Below the pieces are notes generated by a model. That model saw nothing but the letters and a program-made list of their open reading frames with translations, was not told where the DNA came from and ran no database searches. The translations under genes and the position numbers were made by a program. 5,379 nt of DNA from positions 1 through 5,379 of the forward strand of contig WQXC01000107.1 in NCBI GenBank assembly GCA_009785045.1, in the 5' to 3' direction. Positions 1 to 5,379 of this stretch are shown here, in pieces. Each line of letters opens with the position of its first letter. The stretch's first letter is position 1. Origin of the DNA: Treponema sp. GTDB lineage: Bacteria; Spirochaetota; Spirochaetia; Treponematales; Breznakiellaceae.

Positions 1-944
1 ACAGGACCCATATACTCCATGTCTTCCTTGAGCATGCTTGCGGCGCGCTTGGACATATTCTTGAAGATCTTGTCCTGAACTTCCGAGTCAACAGATTTAA
101 GCGCTTTTGCAAGTTCCTGCGAATCGACTTCGCGCATAACTTTCTGAATGGCTCTGTCGTCGAGCATAACGATGTCTTCGAATACGAACATTCTTTTCTT
201 GATCTCTTCTGCAAGTTCCGGATCTTCATCTTCCAGAGCTTCGATAATCTGCTTTTCAGACGCGCGGTCAACAAGGTTAAGAATTTCTACGATACTTTCA
301 ACACCGCCTGCCGCTGTGTAGTCTTCACTTGATAATGAAGAAAGTTTCTTTTCCAGAACGCGTTCAACTTCGCGTAAAACTTCAGGACTTGTTCTGTCCA
401 TTGTTGCAATACGGCGAGCGACATCGCTCTGTACTTCATGCGGCAGATTCTGCAGAATAATAGAAGCTTTGTTCGGCTCCAAATATGCAAGAATAAGCGC
501 GATTGTCTGCGGATGTTCCTGCTGGATAAAGTTTAAAAGGTGAGCAGGGTCTGTCCTTCTGATAAAGTCAAAGGGGCGAACCTGAAGGCTGGATGTCAAA
601 CGATTTATTATGTCGATTGCCTTTTGGCTTCCCAAAGATTTTTCCAGAAGTTCCCTTGCATAGTCAATACCGCCAGTAGAAATAAACTGGTTTGCCATCA
701 TCAGTTCCTGGAATTCCTGCAGGATGGCATCCTTTTGTTCAGAATCTATTGTTTCTAAACGCGCGATTTCGAAAGTGAGAGTTTCAATTTCGTCTTCACG
801 CAGATACTTGAAAATCTCCGAAGAAATTTCCGAACCGATTGTTACAAGAAATATTGCAGCCTTTTGACGGCCTGAATATTCTTTTACGCTTTTTTTCTTG
901 GAACCGCCTACCACGGCTCCGGACGATAATCCTGATTTTGCCAT
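1..944 (-). CDS. fliG: Flagellar motor switch protein FliG (partial, C-terminus beyond window)
   Basis: FliG forms the rotor ring on the cytoplasmic face of the MS ring, takes torque from the stator, and sets rotation direction with FliM and FliN. The frame runs from ATG at 944 to the window edge, giving 314 codons with no stop. It opens with a Gly/Ser stretch and a KKK cluster (residues 1-20). The N-terminal FliF-binding domain starts near residue 24 (SGRQKAAIFLVTIG). The FliM-binding EHPQ motif is at 143-146, a Gly-Gly linker at 213-214, and the MFVF hinge at 252-255. In the torque helix K283, R300, E307 and D308 align at a constant offset of 19 with E. coli K264, R281, D288 and D289. E. 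coli FliG is 331 aa, so about 30 C-terminal residues are missing here through window truncation, not mutation. The start lies 3 bp after the fliF stop with a GGAGG 8 nt upstream. Spirochaetes often carry two FliG paralogues; the operon position suggests the motor copy called FliG2, but this is inferred. Confidence 0.97.
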   Translation of the reverse strand, partial: MAKSGLSSGAVVGGSKKKSVKEYSGRQKAAIFLVTIGSEISSEIFKYLREDEIETLTFEIARLETIDSEQKDAILQEFQELMMANQFISTGGIDYARELLEKSLGSQKAIDIINRLTSSLQVRPFDFIRRTDPAHLLNFIQQEHPQTIALILAYLEPNKASIILQNLPHEVQSDVARRIATMDRTSPEVLREVERVLEKKLSSLSSEDYTAAGGVESIVEILNLVDRASEKQIIEALEDEDPELAEEIKKRMFVFEDIVMLDDRAIQKVMREVDSQELAKALKSVDSEVQDKIFKNMSKRAASMLKEDMEYMGP

Positions 945-947
945 AGT

Positions 948-2651
948 TTATTCCTCCAAAAGCCAGGTTCTGATGAGCTGAGCAGCATCTTCCGGATGCT
1001 CCTTCGCCATGTTGATGGCGCTTTCCATCAACTGCATTCTTGTACGTTCTTCCAGTGAAATGGAGACGTCCTCTCCTTCCTGTTCCGCCTCGGCCATTGC
1101 GCTCTCCCGCAGCATTTGTTCGCGCCGTGCCCGCTCTTCTTCCGCAAGCCTTTTGCGTCTTTCCATCTCGCGAGAGATCATCCTAAACAGCATAAATCCA
1201 AATAGCATTAATGTCAAACCAGCAATGAATATAACAATTGTGGTTTGAAGCTGTTTTTTCCTGAAGTATGCCGCATCTTCAAGGCCGAATTCGGCAGAAC
1301 GATCAACCGCTAAATTATGAACCGTAACGGAGTCTCCTCTTGCCGAATTATAACCAATTGCATCGCGGATAAGGCCTTCTACCCTGCGGAGATCCTCCGG
1401 CTGAATCGGGATATAATCCCTTTCAATTGTGCCATCCGGTAAAATAACTGGATTTCCCTTAGCATCGAATTTTCTTTTCCAGACGCCGTCAATATTAACA
1501 GAAACAGTCACACGATCGATTGATGGACTTCTTTCTTCCTGTATCAGACGCTGGTTTATTTCTTCGTTATGAGTTCTTGTAGACTGGGTCATTCTGCCGT
1601 AAAGATTACTCATATCCCTGAAAGCAGGCGGTACCTGCCCTTCAACTCCTGCGGGTCCCTCAGGATTAAAACCTGTACCTTCCCACAAGGTTTCAGAAAT
1701 TGTTTCCGAGACAAGAATGGATTCGCGCAAGATTGAATCGTCGTACGGAAGCCCTGGTGTCTGCGGCTTAATTGTAACAGGGAAACTTTCTTTTGTGTCG
1801 ATAGTTCTCTTTGACATATCCATATCAATTTTTATGTTAAGATCTCTGACACGGTCAGACGAGTAAATTCTTTGTATCGACTGAAGAACAACACCGCGGT
1901 AATGAGTTTCCATTTGTCTTATAAACCTGTTTTCGCGTTCAATAAGATTTAATCTGTCAATTGCGGCCATGTTCTCAAAATCATTCAATATAAGACCTGT
2001 ATGATCTGTTATTGCAATATTCCCCGGCTCCAGACCTTCAATGGCATACTGTAAAATTTTCTGTATACCTTCGATTTTGGAGCGGTTCTGGGTAATATCA
2101 CTTCCCGGTGTCGGAATAATTGTGACGCTTGCGCTTCTTGGATTCTGATCAGAGATAAAAAGTTCTCTTCTTGACCACACAACTCTTAGCTCGACGTTAT
2201 CAACGCCTTCAATTGCCCTTATGTGGTCTGCGATCATCCTTTCCTGCGCACGCTGCAAATTGATATTGCGCTCCATGTCGGTAAGAGTCCAGCGTTCCTT
2301 GTCAAAGATTTGCCATGGATCAATTCCCGAAGGAACCAGGTTTTCGCGTATAAGAATTACTCTCATGCGGCGTGCGGTACCTTCATCGGCAACCCTGATA
2401 ATGTTGTCCGGTGTAACCGTTACCCTTACGTCTTCCTGATTCAGGCGATCAATAATTCTGTAACGCATTGCTTCATCGGTAATTGGTCGGTCAAAAACAG
2501 GCGACAATACCGGTGATGCCGAAACCCGAAATAGCGCTATTACTACTCCGAGAAGGACAACAACAACTGCGGCTGCGATGATTCGTTGCTGCATTGACCA
2601 ATTTGCCCATAATGCAGTAACCTTGGTGAATAATTTTTTAAAAAATTCCAT
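948..2651 (-). CDS. fliF: Flagellar MS-ring protein FliF
   Basis: FliF is the inner-membrane MS-ring protein, the base on which the rod, export gate and FliG rotor assemble. The 567-residue product has the full family layout. There is a short cytoplasmic N-terminus, a first membrane segment at about 23-42 (an Ala/Val/Leu run after QQR), and periplasmic ring-building domains from about 47 to 450. These include the conserved Gly/Pro-rich stretch around 327-342 (GFNPEGPAGVEGQVPP). A second membrane segment lies at about 471-490 (TIVIFIAGLTLMLFGFMLF), followed by a highly charged Glu/Arg helix at 494-527 that is probably coiled coil. The C-terminal FliG-binding tail at about 535-567 ends in AQLIRTWLLEE. 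Length matches the family, so the gene looks complete. The start at 2651 is supported by a GGGGAGGGG sequence just upstream and by the usual short N-terminus before membrane segment one. The gene follows fliE by 22 bp and precedes fliG by 3 bp. Confidence 0.98.
   Translation of the reverse strand: MEFFKKLFTKVTALWANWSMQQRIIAAAVVVVLLGVVIALFRVSASPVLSPVFDRPITDEAMRYRIIDRLNQEDVRVTVTPDNIIRVADEGTARRMRVILIRENLVPSGIDPWQIFDKERWTLTDMERNINLQRAQERMIADHIRAIEGVDNVELRVVWSRRELFISDQNPRSASVTIIPTPGSDITQNRSKIEGIQKILQYAIEGLEPGNIAITDHTGLILNDFENMAAIDRLNLIERENRFIRQMETHYRGVVLQSIQRIYSSDRVRDLNIKIDMDMSKRTIDTKESFPVTIKPQTPGLPYDDSILRESILVSETISETLWEGTGFNPEGPAGVEGQVPPAFRDMSNLYGRMTQSTRTHNEEINQRLIQEERSPSIDRVTVSVNIDGVWKRKFDAKGNPVILPDGTIERDYIPIQPEDLRRVEGLIRDAIGYNSARGDSVTVHNLAVDRSAEFGLEDAAYFRKKQLQTTIVIFIAGLTLMLFGFMLFRMISREMERRKRLAEEERARREQMLRESAMAEAEQEGEDVSISLEERTRMQLMESAINMAKEHPEDAAQLIRTWLLEE
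953..957 (-). promoter_or_regulatory. Ribosome-binding site of fliG embedded in the fliF 3' end
   Basis: GGAGG is formed by the last sense codons of fliF (TTG GAG GAA then TAA) and sits 8 nt before the fliG ATG at 944. The stop of fliF is only 3 bp from that ATG, so translation of the two partner proteins is probably coupled. Confidence 0.85.
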
Positions 2652-2653
2652 TT

Positions 2654-2662
2654 CCCCTCCCC
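2654..2662 (-). promoter_or_regulatory. Ribosome-binding site of fliF
   Basis: GGGGAGGGG ends 2 nt before the fliF ATG at 2651, with the GGAGG core 4 nt away. Spacing is short, but the site is long and nearly identical to the one before fliE. It lies wholly in the fliE-fliF gap. Confidence 0.8.
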
Positions 2663-2673
2663 AAAAATATCTA

Positions 2674-3069
2674 TTATCTTGTATTTATCAAGTCTCTCCA
2701 GCCTTGAACCAGCCTGCTTAGAATATTTCGTGTAATACTAAGCGACATGCTTGCTTCAGCCTGAGCTATTGTTATATCGTGAATATCCACAGAATCCGGA
2801 TTGATGATAGCTTGTTTTTGCAATTCACTTGCATTTAGCTGTGTTCCGGATACTTTATCCAGAGCCTGCAGCATAATGTCTTCGAATGTCCCGGCTCTTG
2901 TAATTCCATTTGCGCCAATAGTATCCCTAAGCGCCAATATATTATTTCCGCTTACGGAATAAGGAGAATCAGGCTGCATCATATGCCTTGGATGCGTACG
3001 ATTCATGGTTGTCGCATAATTCTTAAGCGCCGCCTGGTTTACGAAAGCATTATTATTAAAAATTTTCAT
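2674..3069 (-). CDS. fliE: Flagellar hook-basal body protein FliE (MS ring-rod junction)
   Basis: FliE is the small exported protein that joins the MS ring to the proximal rod and is needed for rod export. The conserved C-terminal half is clear. Residues 61-70 (TFEDIMLQAL) and 71-78 begin the helical core. They are followed by NPDSVDIHDITIAQAEASMS (90-109), the family's Pro-Asp-x-Val-Asp-Ile-His-Asp signature, and a final helix ending QGWRDLINT at 122-130. The protein has 131 residues, about 25 more than E. coli FliE (104 aa). The extra length is in a polar N-terminal stretch (residues 1-40) rich in Asn, His, Met and Pro. The start at 3069 is favoured because GGGGAGGG lies just upstream at good spacing; Met21 or later Met codons would give a more standard length but lack such a site. 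It ends with tandem stops, TAA then TAG. It lies 23 bp after flgC. Confidence 0.95.
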   Translation of the reverse strand: MKIFNNNAFVNQAALKNYATTMNRTHPRHMMQPDSPYSVSGNNILALRDTIGANGITRAGTFEDIMLQALDKVSGTQLNASELQKQAIINPDSVDIHDITIAQAEASMSLSITRNILSRLVQGWRDLINTR

Positions 3070-3073
3070 ATAT

Positions 3074-3081
3074 CCCTCCCC
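3074..3081 (-). promoter_or_regulatory. Ribosome-binding site of fliE
   Basis: GGGGAGGG, with the GGAGG core 5 nt before ATG at 3069, supports the long FliE start over internal Met codons. Confidence 0.85.
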
Positions 3082-3092
3082 TTACCTATTTA

Positions 3093-3554
3093 TTACCTTG
3101 CGCCAATATCCAGTGCGCGCTGGAACATTGCTTTTGAGCCTTCAATGATTGCAGCATTGGCTTCGTACGAACGTGACGCAGAAATCATGTCCACCATTTC
3201 TGTTACGATATCAACATTGGGCATTTCTACATAACCTTCCCTTGGACCGGAAAGAATGGCATCCGGATGTGTCGGATCATAAACATAACGCGGTTCTGTT
3301 GATCTATCTTTTTGAACTTCTACAACGCGCACACCCTGTCCAATTCCGTTGTCCATTGACTCTGGTAAAAACGGCGATCTCCAGTAAGCGCCTTCTGCTA
3401 CCGGGCGCATAATTACACGGCTGCGTTTGAATGCGCCGCCTTCTGTTGTGCGCGTTGTGCTGACATTCGCCATGTTATCTGCAATTACGTCCAGCCTCAT
3501 TCTGTTGGCTGTTAAACCTGTTGCAGCAATATTTATCGAACTGTAAATTCCCAT
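3093..3554 (-). CDS. flgC: Flagellar basal-body rod protein FlgC
   Basis: FlgC is a proximal rod subunit exported by the flagellar type III system and assembled with FlgB, FlgF and FliE in the periplasm. The 153-residue product starts MGIYSSINIAATGLTANRMR, the helical N-terminal rod segment, and carries the rod/hook family Asn-rich signature at about 23-44 (VIADNMANVSTTRT and onward to FKR). The C-terminal half holds the FlgC hallmark VYDPTHPDA (91-99) and then a GYVEMPNVDIVTEMVDMI stretch (107-124), ending in an amphipathic helix with the usual SRSYEANA element (127-134). The start at 3554 gives the canonical N-terminus and has an AGGA site 4 nt away. The gene sits 11 bp after the flgB stop, so coupled translation is likely. 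It ends with tandem TAA stops before fliE. Nothing suggests damage. Confidence 0.97.
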   Translation of the reverse strand: MGIYSSINIAATGLTANRMRLDVIADNMANVSTTRTTEGGAFKRSRVIMRPVAEGAYWRSPFLPESMDNGIGQGVRVVEVQKDRSTEPRYVYDPTHPDAILSGPREGYVEMPNVDIVTEMVDMISASRSYEANAAIIEGSKAMFQRALDIGAR

Positions 3555-3558
3555 TTTA

Positions 3559-3562
3559 TCCT
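3559..3562 (-). promoter_or_regulatory. Short ribosome-binding site of flgC
   Basis: AGGA lies 4 nt before the flgC ATG at 3554. It is the weakest site of the five flagellar genes. A second purine-rich sequence, AGAGGA, overlaps the last flgB codons at about 3569-3574. With flgB ending only 11 bp upstream, flgC probably relies partly on ribosomes finishing flgB. Confidence 0.6.
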
Positions 3563-3565
3563 ACC

Positions 3566-3979
3566 TTATCCTCTTAATACCTGGTTAATCTGGCTGAACT
3601 CAAATGCTGCCGCCTGCGCAAAAAGCGTATAGCTCATTTGGTTCTGCGTAGCAAGCATGAATTCCTGTTCCGGATCAACATTGTTTCCGTTGTTGTTATA
3701 TGTGCTTGTGTAATCTAAAACTCTGCGAATCTGCACATCACGATAATCCCTTTCTTTATAATTTGGAAAATGACTTGGATGAGTCGTCTTTAATTCCAGC
3801 GGCGGTCTTTTACCTTCTGTCTCCAGCGCGCGTTTTAACTCGCTTTCAAAATTAACAACCGTACGCTTAAAATTAGGTACATCAGCATTTGCCAAATTGT
3901 TTGCTATTACCTGCCTGCGGACTGTACTGGCATCCATTGCGCGGTGTAATAAATCAATTGTTCTTGCGAAAGTATTCAT
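3566..3979 (-). CDS. flgB: Flagellar basal-body rod protein FlgB
   Basis: FlgB is the rod subunit nearest the MS ring, in contact with FliE. The 137-residue protein has the family N-terminus with the rod signature QVIANNLANADVPNFKR at 23-39. It also has the FlgB-specific Asn-Gly-Asn-Asn-Val-Asp-x-Glu element at about 97-104 inside YNNNGNNVDPEQEF. The C-terminal helix ends INQVLRG. Length matches FlgB (E. coli 138 aa). The start at 3979 is well supported by GGAGG 6 nt upstream and by the conserved beginning of the protein. This is the first flagellar gene of the cluster and follows hslU by 62 bp. That gap holds no terminator-like hairpin, so read-through from hslU is possible. FlgC follows directly. 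Confidence 0.97.
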   Translation of the reverse strand: MNTFARTIDLLHRAMDASTVRRQVIANNLANADVPNFKRTVVNFESELKRALETEGKRPPLELKTTHPSHFPNYKERDYRDVQIRRVLDYTSTYNNNGNNVDPEQEFMLATQNQMSYTLFAQAAAFEFSQINQVLRG

Positions 3980-3985
3980 AACCTT

Positions 3986-3990
3986 CCTCC
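3986..3990 (-). promoter_or_regulatory. Ribosome-binding site of flgB
   Basis: GGAGG lies 6 nt before the flgB ATG at 3979, within GGGAGGAAGG. It fixes the start codon and is a strong site, as expected for the first gene of a translational series. Confidence 0.85.
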
Positions 3991-3998
3991 CTACTCAA

Positions 3999-4025
3999 AT
4001 TTCGGCAAATTCCAAACAAAACCTA
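3999..4025 (-). promoter_or_regulatory. Weak sigma-28-like promoter candidate before flgB
   Basis: Read on the minus strand, TAGGTTTT (4025-4018), an 11-nt spacer, and GCCGAAAT (4006-3999) resemble the FliA-type consensus TAAAGTTT-N11-GCCGATAA. Matches are 5 of 8 and 6 of 8, with exact spacing. Against it, initiation about 7 nt downstream would leave a leader of only about a dozen bases with the Shine-Dalgarno at its very start. In Borrelia the homologous flgB operon uses a sigma-70 promoter. Chance similarity is quite possible. Confidence 0.2.
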
Positions 4026-4041
4026 AATCTATAGTACATAA

Positions 4042-5379
4042 CTACAATATGTACCTTCCCAAGTCCTGATCTTTCACGATATCTGCCAGTTTTTGGTTGA
4101 CATAATCCACGGTTATGTCAATATTAGCCGGGGCAATATCTGAAGCTTCAAACGATAATTCCTCCAAAAGCGTCTCCATAATGGTGTGAAGCCGCCTTGC
4201 GCCGATATTTTCCAATTTCGAGTTAACCTCAGCGGCAAGAGCCGCAAGATGCTCAATTGCATCTGGTGTAAAGCTAAGTTTTACATTTTCGGTACCCATT
4301 AACTCTGTATACTGCTTAATAAGAGCGTTTTTCGGCTCTGTTAAGATTCTTAAAAAGTCATCTTTGCCAAGGGAATCCAGTTCTACCCTAAGCGGGAAAC
4401 GTCCCTGTAATTCAGGAATTAAATCCGATGGCTTGCTGACATTAAATGCGCCTGCAGCAATAAATAAAATATGGTCTGTATTCACAGGCCCCCATTTAGT
4501 GTTTACGGTTGCGCCTTCAACAATCGGGAGAATGTCTCTTTGAACGCCTTCCCGTGAAACATCCGGACCGCCTCCCCTGTCTCCCTTTACCGCTATTTTG
4601 TCAATTTCGTCTATGAAGATAATACCTGTCTCTTCCACACGCTGCCGGGCTTCCTCGCTGACTTTTTCCCTGTCTACAAGTTTCTCAGCTTCTTCGGCTT
4701 TTAAAATTTCCCTTGCGCGCGGAACAGTTACAACTTTTTTTCTTTGACCGCCGCTTAACATACCGGCAATTCCGGAAAGACTCGCTTCCAGATCTTCCAT
4801 ACTGCCGCCCATCATTTCGAAAGCCGGAAATTGAGGGCTTTGACCTACAGTCAGCTCAACCGTTCTTTCGTCGAGCTTGCCTGCATGAAGCATAACTCTT
4901 AGTTTTTCTCTTGTTGCTTTAAATTTTTCATCTTCATTGTTTTTTATCTCTGCAGAAGGATCATCAGTTAAACCGGTATCATCCTGCATATTATTAAAAT
5001 TCTGATCATTCTGTACTTCGTTTTCGCTCTGATTATCTTTTTTGTTATAAACAGGAATTCCAAGCTGTAAAGTTGTTGCAATAATACTGCTGTTTGAATT
5101 TTCCGGATTGATGGAAAAAGTACCCATTGGCCTCATTACAGGTCCAGGTCTTGGTTTTTTTTCTTTTGTTTTTTTCTCATTTGTCGGAAGCAGCAAATCC
5201 AAAAGCGCTTCTTCGGCGCGTTTTTCTGCTTCCTGAGTAACAGTTTCCTGCATTTCCTGTTTGACCATCTGGAATCCTGCAGCCATTAAGTCACGAACCA
5301 TGGATTCAACATCCCTTCCTACATAACCTACTTCTGTATATTTTGTCGCTTCTACTTTTAAAAATGGCGAACCTGCCAG
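4042..5379 (-). CDS. hslU: ATP-dependent protease ATPase subunit HslU (ClpY), partial, N-terminus beyond window
   Basis: HslU is the hexameric AAA+ unfoldase that feeds substrates to the HslV peptidase in the cytoplasm. The open frame continues to the window edge (446 codons including the stop, 445 residues visible), so an internal Met at 5301 is not the start. Visible residues begin LAGSPFLKVEATKYTEVGYV. They contain the GYVG pore loop at 18-21 with its substrate-gripping Tyr. The Walker B motif GIIFIDEIDKI is at about 252-262. The region IAAGAFNVSKPSD follows, then LQGRFPLRVEL with the likely arginine finger (visible residue 327) and GARRLHT with the sensor-2 arginine (about 395). The C-terminus GRYIL is the tail that inserts into HslV to activate it. 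Walker A and about 70 N-terminal residues lie outside the window. The I-domain is unusually long, with about 65 extra residues compared with E. coli HslU. No disabling change is seen. hslV is expected immediately upstream. Confidence 0.97.
   Translation of the reverse strand: MAGSPFLKVEATKYTEVGYVGRDVESMVRDLMAAGFQMVKQEMQETVTQEAEKRAEEALLDLLLPTNEKKTKEKKPRPGPVMRPMGTFSINPENSNSSIIATTLQLGIPVYNKKDNQSENEVQNDQNFNNMQDDTGLTDDPSAEIKNNEDEKFKATREKLRVMLHAGKLDERTVELTVGQSPQFPAFEMMGGSMEDLEASLSGIAGMLSGGQRKKVVTVPRAREILKAEEAEKLVDREKVSEEARQRVEETGIIFIDEIDKIAVKGDRGGGPDVSREGVQRDILPIVEGATVNTKWGPVNTDHILFIAAGAFNVSKPSDLIPELQGRFPLRVELDSLGKDDFLRILTEPKNALIKQYTELMGTENVKLSFTPDAIEHLAALAAEVNSKLENIGARRLHTIMETLLEELSFEASDIAPANIDITVDYVNQKLADIVKDQDLGRYIL
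4921..5181 (-). other. Low-complexity insertion in the HslU I-domain
   Basis: Between DLLLP, which starts the I-domain, and FKATREKLRVMLHAGKLDE, which matches E. coli AFRKKLREGQLDD, there are about 86 residues where E. coli HslU has about 20. The first part is Lys/Pro-rich (NEKKTKEKKPRPGPV). The second part, at about 4930-5046, is rich in Asn, Asp, Gln and Glu and contains little hydrophobic residue. It looks like a flexible linker or disordered loop on the distal face of the hexamer, where I-domains guide substrates. Boundaries are approximate because they come from memory of the E. coli sequence, not from an alignment run. Confidence 0.75.
5155..5175 (-). repeat. Paired A8 and A7 homopolymer runs within hslU
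   Basis: On the coding strand an A7 run (5169-5175) and an A8 run (5155-5162) are separated by a short C/A/G segment, encoding a Lys-rich part of the I-domain insertion. The main frame is intact through both. Runs this long can cause polymerase slippage or phase-variable mutation. I see no evidence that either happens here. Confidence 0.6.

Larger units (their letters stand above)
3980..4041 (-). other. hslU-flgB intergenic gap (no codY, no terminator)
   Basis: This 62-bp A/T-rich gap is the longest non-coding piece of the window. It contains the flgB ribosome-binding site at 3986-3990, a weak 5-bp inverted repeat (3998-4002 with 4007-4011, loop CGGC), and a weak sigma-28-like motif. There is no GC-rich stem followed by a T run, so no intrinsic terminator. 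I also see no good sigma-70 pair; the nearest -10-like sequences (TATAGA, TACTAT at about 4026-4036) lack a TTGACA-like partner at 16-18 bp. Confidence 0.7.

Noticed and set aside
287..490. Minus-strand 67-codon frame inside fliG
   Set aside because: It overlaps the conserved EHPQ to Gly-Gly region of fliG in another frame; an alternate-frame artefact.
540..758. Plus-strand open frame of 72 codons
   Set aside because: It lies wholly opposite fliG, has no recognisable domain, and fliG is a clear conserved gene.
1610..1828. Minus-strand 72-codon frame inside fliF
   Set aside because: It is out of frame within fliF and matches nothing I recognise.
2221..2516. Overlapping plus-strand open frames of 72 and 97 codons
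   Set aside because: Both are antisense to fliF with no motif or family likeness; they are shadows of fliF codon usage.
2983..3412. Plus-strand open frames spanning the fliE-flgC junction and flgC
   Set aside because: They are antisense to well-conserved flgC and fliE and cross the gene boundary without any coding signature.
3998..4011. Inverted repeat AATTT-loop-AAATT as a terminator or operator
   Set aside because: A 5-bp all-A/T stem is too weak and no T run follows, so it cannot be supported as a terminator; operator function is unsupported.
4042..5301. hslU starting at the Met at 5301
   Set aside because: Codons upstream to the window edge encode the conserved HslU GYVG pore-loop region, so the gene clearly continues beyond the window.
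1..5379. A novel defence, mobile or biosynthetic system
   Set aside because: All coding space is filled by recognisable hslU and basal-body genes in their usual order; no foreign gene, repeat array or RNA structure is left unexplained.

Overview
This window is a conserved chromosomal housekeeping and motility locus, read entirely on the minus strand. In transcription order (high to low coordinate) it holds hslU (5' end cut by the window), flgB, flgC, fliE, fliF and fliG (3' end cut by the window). Gaps are 62, 11, 23, 22 and 3 bp, and every flagellar gene has a Shine-Dalgarno sequence, which indicates a tightly packed operon. No stretch over 300 bases lacks a gene. The longest non-coding piece is the 62-bp hslU-flgB gap. 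I see no RNA genes, mobile elements, CRISPR arrays or convincing terminators.

The order hslU-flgB-flgC-fliE-fliF-fliG, with no codY between hslU and flgB, is the arrangement known from spirochaetes (Treponema, Borrelia). In Bacillus-type Firmicutes codY sits between clpY (hslU) and flgB. FliF at 567 aa, FlgC at 153 aa and a FliG with a short N-terminal extension fit a Treponema-like organism. This assignment rests on gene order and recognised protein motifs, not on a database search, so genus-level confidence is moderate.

The five flagellar genes encode successive parts of one structure. FliF forms the MS ring in the inner membrane. FliG sits on its cytoplasmic face as the rotor and switch ring that receives torque. 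FliE joins the MS ring to the rod. FlgB and FlgC are proximal rod subunits. In spirochaetes this motor drives periplasmic flagella. HslU is the AAA+ unfoldase of the HslUV (ClpYQ) protease; hslV would be expected upstream of it, outside the window.

I did not find an unknown system here. The points most worth a second look are a roughly 65-residue Asn/Asp/Gln/Lys-rich insertion in the HslU I-domain, with A8 and A7 homopolymers in its coding strand; the use of the FliF C-terminal codons as the fliG ribosome-binding site; a weak sigma-28-like motif before flgB; and an N-terminally extended FliE.
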